Source: Micromonospora lupini str. Lupac 08 (lineage in GTDB: Bacteria > Actinomycetota > Actinomycetes > Mycobacteriales > Micromonosporaceae). Taken from it: a stretch of 64,000 nucleotides of DNA. Positions 57,547 to 64,000 of the stretch are shown here, one piece after another; position 1 is the stretch's first letter; every line of letters begins with the position of its first letter. Location of the stretch: assembly GCF_000297395.2 (NCBI RefSeq), contig NZ_HF570108.1, positions 5,999,700 to 6,063,699 on the forward strand, written 5' to 3'. Under the pieces are notes generated by a model that worked only from the letters and a program-made list of their open reading frames with translations, was not told where the DNA came from and searched no databases. The position numbers and the translations under genes were made by a program.

Positions 57547-59349
57547 TCAGAGAGCCGGGTAGGCGTTGCGCATGAGCTCCTGGAACTGGGCGGAGAACCA
57601 CGCACCGGAGATCGGCGCGTCCGGCAGGGCGCCCGACGGGTTGTTGCCGTTGCGGGCGTTGCCGCCGTACGTCGGGTCACACATCCGGTCGAAGCCCTTG
57701 CCCTCGTTGTTCGGGATCTCCTTGCTGGAGCCGTCCGACTCACCCGGGGGCTTCACCCAGACGTACGCGTCGATGCCCGGCGCCGGGTTCGCCCGCGGCC
57801 GCTCGCCGAGGCCGGCACCGGCCTGGTTGCACCAGTTGCCGGCGTGGGCCCGGCGGTCGATGCGACCACCGTTGACGTAGGTGTCCACGCTGGTGGTCGC
57901 GCCCGGGCCGGTGGGGCGGGCGGAGCCACCCCAACCGTTGCGGGACGTGTCGATCAGCATGCCGATGTTGGAGTTGAAGCCGACCGAGATCAGCTTGGTA
58001 CGGAACGCCTGGGCGAAGGACAGCTCGTCGACGTAGAAGTTCCAGTCGATCCACTTGGACTGCCGCACCGTCTGGCCGTTCACGTTGTCCGTGACCTTGA
58101 AGTACGGCTCCGTGAGCGCCGAGTAGTTCGCGGTGTTGGTGATGAACCCGTGCACGTTGTTCACCGTGCTGCCGGAGGCGACCGCTGCGGTCTTCAGGAT
58201 GTCGGCGGTCGGGCCGAAGTTCGAGTCCCAGCCGAGCCAGCCGTGGTGACCGGCGTCGATGTAGTTGTAGACGTTGCCGATCGCGCCCAGCTTGGCCAGG
58301 GCGTAGCCGACACCGTTGACGTACGCGCCGTTGGCCTTGACCGTGTCGCACATGACCGTGCCGCCGGGCTGGCCCGAGGTGTTGGTCACGATGTTCGGCA
58401 GCGAGTCGATCTCGATGACGTTGACGATCCGGATGTTCCGGTACTTCGCGTCGGCCTGGATCGCGGCGATCGGGTCGATGTACTCGGCCTTGTACCGGGG
58501 CAGCTCGTTCGGGCCCAGCTCACCGTTCGAGGAGAGCGCGGAGCAGTCGCGGCCGGGCAGGTTGTAGATCACGAACTGGATGTAGCCGGCGCCCTGGCGC
58601 AGTGCCTCGTCCAGGTGCTCCCGCACCCCGAAGGCCCCGTTCGAGCTGCTGTTCGGCGTGCCGTTGATGGCGGCGATCCGGTCCAGCCAGACGGCGGTGG
58701 GGTTGTTGGAGACCCGGCTTCCACCCGGCTCGGCGTCCGCCTTGGCCTTCCACTCCGGGTTCACGTAGCCCTTCACACCGGCGTACGGGTTGTCGACCTT
58801 GGTGCCCGGAGGGGGCGTGGTCGGCGGCGGGGTGGTGGGCGGAGGCGTGGTGGGCGGAGGCGTGGTGGGCGGAGGCGTGGTCGGCGGGGCGCTGGTGGGC
58901 GGCGGGGTGGTGGGGTTGCCGCCGCCGTTGCAGACCACGCCGTTCAGGGTGAACGAGGTCGGCTTCGGGTTGCTGCCGCTCCAGGCGCCGTTGAAGCCCA
59001 GGGTGGTCGACGCGCCGGTCGCGAGGCTGCCGTTGTAGGACAGGCTGCGGGCGGTGACCTGGCTGCCGGACTGGGTGAACTCGGCCGACCAGCCCTGCTG
59101 CACCCGCTGGCTGGAGTTGGGGAAGGTCCAGCCCAGCGTCCAGCCGTTGATCGGGTCGCCGAGGTTCTTGATGCTGATGTTGGCGGTGAAGCCACCCTGC
59201 CAGTCGTTGGTCGTGTACGCGATGTCGCACTGCGTCGCGGCCTGCGCCGCGGTGACCGGGATCGTCACCAGCCCGCCGGCGACCAGGACGCCCGCCCCGG
59301 CGAGCGCCAGGGTCCGGCGTGGGCCGGACAGCCTTCTCCACATATTCAT
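57547..59349 (-). CDS. Secreted CBM2-GH6 cellulase (exo-type)
   Basis: A 600-residue exported cellulase. A signal peptide ends at AAQAA, then an N-terminal CBM2 cellulose-binding domain (about 38-140, GFTANISIKNLGDPINGWTL), a Pro/Thr linker of five near-identical PPPTT units, and a GH6 catalytic domain (about 190-600). The catalytic acid is in YNLPGRDCSALSSNGE, and HHGWLGWDSNFGP is typical of the cellobiohydrolase branch. It should release cellobiose from cellulose outside the cell. The ATG at 59349 follows AAGGAG. A CebR-like operator lies at 59603-59620, so it is likely induced by cellobiose. Confidence 0.95.
   Translation of the reverse strand: MNMWRRLSGPRRTLALAGAGVLVAGGLVTIPVTAAQAATQCDIAYTTNDWQGGFTANISIKNLGDPINGWTLGWTFPNSSQRVQQGWSAEFTQSGSQVTARSLSYNGSLATGASTTLGFNGAWSGSNPKPTSFTLNGVVCNGGGNPTTPPPTSAPPTTPPPTTPPPTTPPPTTPPPTTPPPGTKVDNPYAGVKGYVNPEWKAKADAEPGGSRVSNNPTAVWLDRIAAINGTPNSSSNGAFGVREHLDEALRQGAGYIQFVIYNLPGRDCSALSSNGELGPNELPRYKAEYIDPIAAIQADAKYRNIRIVNVIEIDSLPNIVTNTSGQPGGTVMCDTVKANGAYVNGVGYALAKLGAIGNVYNYIDAGHHGWLGWDSNFGPTADILKTAAVASGSTVNNVHGFITNTANYSALTEPYFKVTDNVNGQTVRQSKWIDWNFYVDELSFAQAFRTKLISVGFNSNIGMLIDTSRNGWGGSARPTGPGATTSVDTYVNGGRIDRRAHAGNWCNQAGAGLGERPRANPAPGIDAYVWVKPPGESDGSSKEIPNNEGKGFDRMCDPTYGGNARNGNNPSGALPDAPISGAWFSAQFQELMRNAYPAL
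58806..58886 (-). repeat. Linker repeat in the cellulase gene
   Basis: About five copies of an 18-bp unit (GGAGGCGTGGTGGGC-type on the plus strand) encode the PPPTT linker between CBM2 and GH6. It probably varies in copy number. Confidence 0.85.
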
Positions 59350-59936
59350 GCCACTGATCTCCTTGGGCGAGACCGGGCTCGCGTACGGCCCGGCGAGACG
59401 GCCCGGTGGGCGTCCTGCACGGACGGCCTCCGGCGCCACGGGATTCATTGGGGGGTGCCCGACCCGGACGGGCGGTGGTGGTGGTGGTGATTGGCCGACG
59501 CGAGGTCGACCGGTTGGCGGCCGGTTGTCGTCCGGCGAACCGGATGCCCTCGACGCCCTGCCTGCGCGGTGTGGCTCCCCGAACCGCGTGCGCCGATTCT
59601 TGCATGGGAGCGCTTCCATGGCAATGGCTCGATGCGCGAGCCGCCCTCAACTCGGACGATACCCCCGGGCAGCGCGAGCGGCACGTGCCGCCCGTTATCG
59701 GATGACGACCGCCGCCGCGCACTGCGGGGCGGCAACAGCGCGGGGCACGCGCAAGGTCATGCGGGGTCCGAGACGGCACTGCGAGCCGAGAAAGCCGCGT
59801 AGCACTCCTTTGCCGCTTACCACCAGCAAAGGTCAAAACGCGAATCTTTCACTTCATTAGTCATGAAACGGTCTAACGTCGGTCGTAGCTCGGTTGTCGC
59901 CGGGCTCAGGACAACAGGGATGGAGTGACGCAGGTC
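59350..59936. other. Divergent gap with cellulase control region
   Basis: The 587-bp gap between the cellulase and the repeat-rich surface protein holds a CebR-like operator (59603-59620), a short GTG repeat near 59477, and an AT-rich stretch at 59820-59890 with TTTCA at 59847 and TGAAA at 59864 that likely forms part of the surface-protein promoter. I see no gene in it. Confidence 0.6.
59603..59620 (-). promoter_or_regulatory. CebR-like operator upstream of the cellulase gene
   Basis: CATGGGAGCGCTTCCATG is an 18-bp palindrome with a single unmatched pair and contains GGGAGCGCTTCC. It is very close to TGGGAGCGCTCCCA, the known operator of the Streptomyces cellobiose repressor CebR. Its distance of about 255 bp from the start codon implies a long leader or a nearby upstream promoter. 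Confidence 0.85.
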
Positions 59937-61280
59937 ATGGCTAAGAAGATGCTCGGGAAGGTCGTTGCGGGCGCCGCACTCGGCGGCGCGTCGCTCCTGG
60001 TGTTCGCGCCGGGGATCGCGTTCGCTGACGGGCACCACGGCGAGGACGGCAAGGTCTACGCCAAGCCGCACGTCGTGAAGGCCGGCGACGAGGTCAAGCT
60101 CCTCGAGATCTGCCCGGATCGGCAGGAGCACGCGTACGTGTGGTCCAAGGTCACCGGCAAGGTCAAGCTCGAGCCGGCGCGGGACGACCGGGGCGAGGAC
60201 CGCGGCGAGTGGAGCGAGGAGGAGGACTCCTACGACCACGACGACAAGGGCAAGGACGAGCACGGCAAGGACGAGCAGGGCAAGGACGAGCACGGCAAGG
60301 ACGAGCAGGGCAAGGACGAGCAGGGCAAGGACGAGCAGGGCAAGGACGAGCACGGCAAGGACGACAAGGGCAAGGACGAGCACGGCAAGGACGAGCAGGG
60401 CAAGGACGACAAGGGCAAGGACGAACACGGCAAGGACGAGCAGGGCAAGGGCCACGAGGGCAAGGACGAGAACGGCGACGACGAGTCGCAGCCTGCCGCC
60501 GACGGCGGCCAGGGCGGTGGCGCTGCCGCCGACGCCTACGGCGACGAGGACAGCAAGGACTGGAAGGGCGAGGAGCACGGCCAGGACGCGGACGACAGCC
60601 GCGGCCAGAAGGACCGGGACTCCAAGGACGAGGGCAAGAAGGACTGGGAGTCCAAGGACGAGGACAGCAAGGACTGGGAGTCCAAGGACGAAGACAAGAA
60701 GGACTGGGAGTCCAAGGACGAAGACAAGAAGGACTGGGAGTCCAAGGACGAAGACAAGAAGGACTGGGAGTCCAAGGGCCACGAGAACGGCTCGGACGAC
60801 GAGTACGGCTCGGACAAGGGCCGCGAGTCCGAGGGCCACGAGTACGGCTCGGACGAGGAGTACGGCTCCGACAAGGGCTGGGAGTCCAAGGGCCACGAAA
60901 ATGGCTCGGACGACGAGTACGGCTCCGACAAGGGCTGGGAGTCCAAGGGCCACGAAAACGGCTCGGACGACGAGTACGGCTCCGACAAGGGCTGGGAGAA
61001 CAAGGACGAGCACGGCTCGGACGACGAGCGCGAGTTCGTGTACTACGGCGAGGCCAAGGTCGACAAGGACGCCAAGCCGGGCCGCTACGAGCTCAAGGGC
61101 TCGTGCGGCGAGGGCGAACTGGTCGTGCTGCCCCACGGTGGGGTCGACGGTGGTGACGGTGGCGCCAGCACCGGCACCGACCGTGGCCTGGCCACCGGTG
61201 GCGCGGGCCTGCTCGGCGCTGCCGCGCTGGGCGGGATCGTTCTGATGCGTCGTCGGCGGACCGATGGTTCGCTCGTCTGA
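59937..61280 (+). CDS. Repeat-rich surface protein beside a sortase
   Basis: A 447-residue exported protein. A signal peptide (LGKVVAGAALGGASLLVFAP, cut near AFA-DG) precedes a short folded part (KPHVVKAGDEVKLLEICPDR), a long, extremely charged repeat zone (residues about 100-355), a second short beta-type part (EAKVDKDAKPGRYELKGSCG) and a C-terminal sorting-like signal: LATGG, a hydrophobic helix and RRRR. Three repeat families occur in the zone. A class F sortase gene overlaps its 3' end by 17 bp and probably anchors it. The ATG at 59937 is chosen; a GTG at 59925 is possible. Acidic KDEH/KDEQ and DDEYGSDKG units may bind metals. Confidence 0.85.
   Translation: MAKKMLGKVVAGAALGGASLLVFAPGIAFADGHHGEDGKVYAKPHVVKAGDEVKLLEICPDRQEHAYVWSKVTGKVKLEPARDDRGEDRGEWSEEEDSYDHDDKGKDEHGKDEQGKDEHGKDEQGKDEQGKDEQGKDEHGKDDKGKDEHGKDEQGKDDKGKDEHGKDEQGKGHEGKDENGDDESQPAADGGQGGGAAADAYGDEDSKDWKGEEHGQDADDSRGQKDRDSKDEGKKDWESKDEDSKDWESKDEDKKDWESKDEDKKDWESKDEDKKDWESKGHENGSDDEYGSDKGRESEGHEYGSDEEYGSDKGWESKGHENGSDDEYGSDKGWESKGHENGSDDEYGSDKGWENKDEHGSDDEREFVYYGEAKVDKDAKPGRYELKGSCGEGELVVLPHGGVDGGDGGASTGTDRGLATGGAGLLGAAALGGIVLMRRRRTDGSLV
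60238..60465 (+). repeat. 15-bp repeat block in the surface protein
   Basis: About 15-16 tandem copies of a 15-bp unit coding for GKDEH or GKDEQ (a few GKDDK). Copies differ mainly at one base, so the block is prone to expansion. Confidence 0.9.
60607..60776 (+). repeat. 30-bp repeat block in the surface protein
   Basis: About five to six copies of a 30-bp unit coding for SKDEDKKDWE. The last three copies are nearly identical. Confidence 0.88.
60777..61010 (+). repeat. 57-bp repeat block in the surface protein
   Basis: Four copies of a 57-bp unit coding for a Gly/Glu/Asp-rich segment such as GHENGSDDEYGSDKGWESK. Copies three and four are almost identical. Confidence 0.88.
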
Positions 61281-61989
61281 CGTGACGGCGACACGGGCCG
61301 GCGGCCGTCACGGGAGACCGTGGCGCGCCGCCGGCGCGGCCGTCGTCGTCACCCTGGCCATGGTCGGCGCCGGCATGATCGGCGCCTCGTTGCAGGACAG
61401 GCCCGCTCCCCGCCCTCCGCAGCCGCTCGCCCAGGCCGGCCGCGACGTCCCTGGGCCGACGGTCGGCGGGACCGACGCCACGGCGCCGGACGACGGGGAG
61501 CACGCCGCGCCTGGCGACGTTCCGGTCGGGCTGAACCGGTCCGCCCCGACCACCATCGAGATCCCCCGCATCGGCGTCGACGCGACGGTCCTGTCGCTCG
61601 GCACCAACCCGGACGGCACCGTCCAGGTCCCCCCGTTGGAGCAGGCCGACAAGGCTGGCTGGTACGAGCCGGGCGCGAGCCCCGGTGAGACAGGTAACGC
61701 GGTCATTGTCGGGCACGTGGACTCGGCGAAGCTCGGCCCAGCCGTCTTCTTCGACCTCGGCTCACTCGTGCCCGGCGACACGATCACGGTGCGGCGGGCG
61801 GACGACCGGCCGGCGACGTTCCGGGTCGACTCGGTGAAGTCGTACCCGAAGACGTCCTTCCCCACCGAGCTGGTCTACGGGCCGAACGACCGGCCCGGCC
61901 TGCGGGTGGTCACCTGCGGTGGCCAGTTCGACGAGGTGGCCAGGAGCTACCGGGACAACATCGTCGTCTTCGCCACCCTGGCGGCATGA
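61264..61989 (+). CDS. Class F sortase
   Basis: A 241-residue membrane-anchored cysteine transpeptidase. One N-terminal helix (AAGAAVVVTLAMVGAGMIGA) is followed by a Pro-rich stretch and the sortase barrel, with catalytic His151 (GHVDS) and Cys218 (RVVTCGGQFD). Class F sortases are known in actinobacteria but their substrates are mostly unknown. Its ATG at 61264 lies inside the repeat-rich gene (17-bp overlap), so the two are translationally linked and that protein is the natural substrate. The hairpin at 62007-62047 ends the unit. Confidence 0.93.
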   Translation: MVRSSDVTATRAGGRHGRPWRAAGAAVVVTLAMVGAGMIGASLQDRPAPRPPQPLAQAGRDVPGPTVGGTDATAPDDGEHAAPGDVPVGLNRSAPTTIEIPRIGVDATVLSLGTNPDGTVQVPPLEQADKAGWYEPGASPGETGNAVIVGHVDSAKLGPAVFFDLGSLVPGDTITVRRADDRPATFRVDSVKSYPKTSFPTELVYGPNDRPGLRVVTCGGQFDEVARSYRDNIVVFATLAA

Positions 61990-62006
61990 GCGGGACGGAC
62001 ACGAAC

Positions 62007-62047
62007 GCGGTCCGGCCGGTCGGGGGTCACCCGACCGGCCGGACCGC
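62007..62047. terminator. Bidirectional terminator, 17-bp stem
   Basis: Perfect arms 62007-62023 and 62031-62047 with a 7-nt loop, between the convergent stops of the sortase gene (61989) and the glutamate dehydrogenase gene (62063). Confidence 0.9.
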
Positions 62048-62062
62048 GCCCGGCGTACCGGA

Positions 62063-64000
62063 TCAGGCGGCGGCGGAGGTCCGCACCAGGGTGCGGATCT
62101 GGCGCAGCAGCACGGACAGGGCGGCCAGGTCCGCCCGCGACTCGTCGAACTCCCCCATCGCCCGGCGGGCCCGGTGGATCGATGTGGCGTTCGACTGCTC
62201 CCACTGCTGCACGCGCTCGTGCGGCGGCTGATCCTCCGGAGTGGAGTCGAGCACCTCCGCGGTGAGCGCGGCCAGCGCGGCGTACAGGTCGTAGCGCAGC
62301 GCCATCCGGGCGAGGGTCTGCCAGCGGTCCTCGCGCGGCAGCAGGGAGATCTTCGACAACAGCGAGTCCACCCGGAACAGGTCGGAGAGCACGAAGTAGA
62401 CCGAGGCCACCTCGCTGACGTCCCGTCCGCTGCGGGTCGCGGTCTCCACCACGTCCAGCAGACCGAAGCTGTACATCAGCCGGGTCGCCCGCTCCGCCAG
62501 CTCGCGGGGCAGCCCACGGTCGGTCATCGAGTCCATGTGCGCCGCGATGGCCTGCCGCTCGCCGCCGTAGAACAGCTCCTCCAGACCCGGCAGCAGCCGG
62601 GCCACCCCGTCGCGCAGCCGCGCGATCTCGGTCGGCACGTCGATCGGCGAGCGCCGGTTGGTGACCAGCCAGCGCACCGCGCGGTCGAGCAGCCGACGGG
62701 TGTCGAGGTAGACGCTCGTCTGCAGCTCCGGGGAGACCTTGTTGTCAAGCGCCTCCACCGCGTCCCACAGCTCACGCAGCCCGAACACCTCGCGGACCAC
62801 CACGTACGCCCGGATCACGTCGGCGGCGCTGGCCGCGGTCTCCTCGACGACCCGGAAGACGAAGGAGATGCCGCCCCGGTTGATCGCCTCGTTGACCAGC
62901 ACGGTGGTCACGATGTCCCGGCGGAGCCGGTGCCGGCCCATCCGGTCGGCGAACCGCTCGCGCATCGGCGTCGGGAAGTACTTGACCAGGACCTCGGTCG
63001 TCCACTCCTCGTCGGCCAACCCCTCGGTGAGGATCTCCCGTTCCAGGACGATCTTCACGTACGCGAGCAGCACCGCGAACTCCGGCGCGGTCAGCCCGGA
63101 CTCGCTTCGTACCGCCAGCTCCTCGTCCGGCGGCAGCGCCTCCAGCGACCGGTCCAACGCGCCGGAACGCTCCAGCTCGTTGATCATCCGACGGTGCACG
63201 GGGAGCAGCGAGGCGGCCTGGGCCTGGGCGTTGTTGATGGCCCGGGCCTGGTCGTAGTTGTCCCGCAGCACCAGCTCGGCGACCTCTTCGGTCATCCCGG
63301 CCAGCAGCTCGTCCCGCTCGGCCGTGGTCAGCTCACCGTCAGCGACCGCGGTGTTCAGCAGGATCTTGATGTTCACCTCGTGGTCGGAGGTGTCCACCCC
63401 GGCGGCGTTGTCGATGAAGTCGGAGAAGATCCGGCCACCGGTCAACGCGTACTCGATCCGGCCGAGCTGGGTCCAGCCCAGGTTGCCGCCCTCGCCGGCC
63501 ACCCGGCAGCGCAGGTTGCGCCCGTCCACCCGGATCGCGTCGTTGGACTTGTCGCCCACCTCGGCGTTGGTCTGGCTGGACGCCTTGACGTACGTGCCGA
63601 TGCCGCCGTTCCAGAACAGGTCCACCGGAGCGGTGACGATCGCCTTCATCAGCTCCTGCGGTGAGAGCTGGGTGACGTCGTCGTCGAGGCCGAGCGCCGT
63701 CCGGACCTGCGCGGTGATCGGGATCGACTTCGCGGTACGCGGGAAGATGCCGCCCCCGGCCGAGATCAGCTCGGGGTTGTAGTCCTCCCACGACGAGCGG
63801 GGCAGGTCGAACAGTCGACGACGCTCCGCGTACGAGGTGGCCGCGTCCGGGTCGGGGTCGAGGAAGATGTGCCGGTGGTCGAACGCGGCCACCAGCCGGA
63901 TGTGCTCGGAGAGCAGCATGCCGTTGCCGAACACGTCGCCGGACATGTCACCCACGCCGACGACTGTGAAGTCCTGGGCCTGGGTGTCCACGCCCAACTC
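62063..64000 (-). CDS. gdh: NAD-dependent glutamate dehydrogenase (large type), N-terminal part outside window
   Basis: The C-terminal 645 residues of a large (about 1,600-residue) NAD-glutamate dehydrogenase, which turns glutamate into 2-oxoglutarate and ammonia. Conserved parts include VGVGDMSGDVFGNGMLLSEH, the PVDLFWNGGIGTYVK segment and GGNLGWTQLGRIEYALTGGR, followed by the long helical C-terminal region typical of this type. The gene enters from the right edge, so its start is not seen. The stop at 62063 is preceded by IRTLVRTSAAA. It is convergent with the sortase gene. Confidence 0.96.
   Translation of the reverse strand, partial: ELGVDTQAQDFTVVGVGDMSGDVFGNGMLLSEHIRLVAAFDHRHIFLDPDPDAATSYAERRRLFDLPRSSWEDYNPELISAGGGIFPRTAKSIPITAQVRTALGLDDDVTQLSPQELMKAIVTAPVDLFWNGGIGTYVKASSQTNAEVGDKSNDAIRVDGRNLRCRVAGEGGNLGWTQLGRIEYALTGGRIFSDFIDNAAGVDTSDHEVNIKILLNTAVADGELTTAERDELLAGMTEEVAELVLRDNYDQARAINNAQAQAASLLPVHRRMINELERSGALDRSLEALPPDEELAVRSESGLTAPEFAVLLAYVKIVLEREILTEGLADEEWTTEVLVKYFPTPMRERFADRMGRHRLRRDIVTTVLVNEAINRGGISFVFRVVEETAASAADVIRAYVVVREVFGLRELWDAVEALDNKVSPELQTSVYLDTRRLLDRAVRWLVTNRRSPIDVPTEIARLRDGVARLLPGLEELFYGGERQAIAAHMDSMTDRGLPRELAERATRLMYSFGLLDVVETATRSGRDVSEVASVYFVLSDLFRVDSLLSKISLLPREDRWQTLARMALRYDLYAALAALTAEVLDSTPEDQPPHERVQQWEQSNATSIHRARRAMGEFDESRADLAALSVLLRQIRTLVRTSAAA

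Noticed and set aside
60238..61010. Regular short repeats that might suggest a CRISPR array
   Set aside because: The repeats are contiguous, in frame, differ in unit length between blocks and have no spacers. They encode a protein.
59817..61136. Minus-strand frame with Leu/Val/Ala repeats resembling a membrane protein
   Set aside because: It is the antisense of the KDEH/KDEQ and SKDEDKKDWE repeats. The periodic hydrophobic look is produced by the coding repeats on the other strand.
1..64000. rRNA, tRNA, insertion sequence, prophage, or biosynthetic cluster
   Set aside because: I saw no such signals: no transposase or integrase, no modular synthase, no tRNA-like cloverleaf. Short or divergent ones could still be missed by eye.

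Overview
The window is 64 kb of very GC-rich actinobacterial chromosome. GTG starts are frequent, ATGA/GTGA/TGATG overlaps are common, and the gene set (conservon signalling operon, GPGG-motif small membrane protein, DUF3817, DUF6232, NAD-glutamate dehydrogenase, CBM2-GH6 cellulase, class F sortase) fits the family Micromonosporaceae, most likely Micromonospora or a close relative. This assignment is inferred from gene content, not from a marker-gene comparison. I saw no rRNA, tRNA, CRISPR array, phage or insertion sequence. The stretch reads as ordinary chromosome with several catabolic and signalling islands.

Layout. 0-9.7 kb: an acyltransferase fragment, a glycogen-debranching-type enzyme coupled to an SCP2-like protein, a CBS-domain protein, a TMEM175-type channel, a nucleotidyltransferase, an F420/PPOX-type enzyme, aspartate-semialdehyde dehydrogenase and a paired M16 peptidase, most on the minus strand. 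9.8-12.4 kb: an uncharacterised pair, then a DAHP synthase gene preceded by a leader peptide (Tyr-Pro-Trp-Phe) and an intrinsic terminator, which together look like a transcription attenuator; a candidate structured small RNA follows it. 12.4-18.1 kb: small conserved proteins, an NlpC/P60 wall hydrolase and a primary-like sigma factor. 18.5-25.7 kb: murQ with its RpiR-type regulator and operator, two nucleotide-sugar/SDR-type oxidoreductases, a thymidylate-kinase-like protein, a tightly packed nucleotidyltransferase-BON-phosphoesterase-GPGG cluster and TspO.

25.7-38.6 kb is a sugar-use island: an M23 peptidase, an alpha-glucoside ABC importer (binding protein and two permeases), its LacI regulator, a GH13 alpha-glucosidase that appears to start at CTG, an MFS transporter, xylB and xylA, and a divergent ROK regulator. 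38.7-43.8 kb carries two SpoIIE-type phosphatases around a MarR regulator, then a polyprenyl glycosylphosphotransferase. 44-51 kb holds a binding-protein/VWA fusion, a lactonase-type beta-propeller and a complete four-gene conservon (sensor kinase, roadblock, DUF742, GTPase). 51.2-52.7 kb is a catalase gene broken by one extra base. 52.9-57.4 kb has two proteins sharing a C-terminal domain and a sodium/solute symporter with a small membrane partner. 57.5-64 kb has a secreted GH6 cellulase under a CebR-like operator, a highly repetitive surface protein beside a class F sortase, and the 3' part of an NAD-dependent glutamate dehydrogenase.

The most interesting items are the aromatic-residue attenuator upstream of DAHP synthase, the structured RNA candidate just after it, the repeat-rich protein plus sortase pair, the long perfect inverted repeat near 7.0 kb, and the frameshifted catalase.
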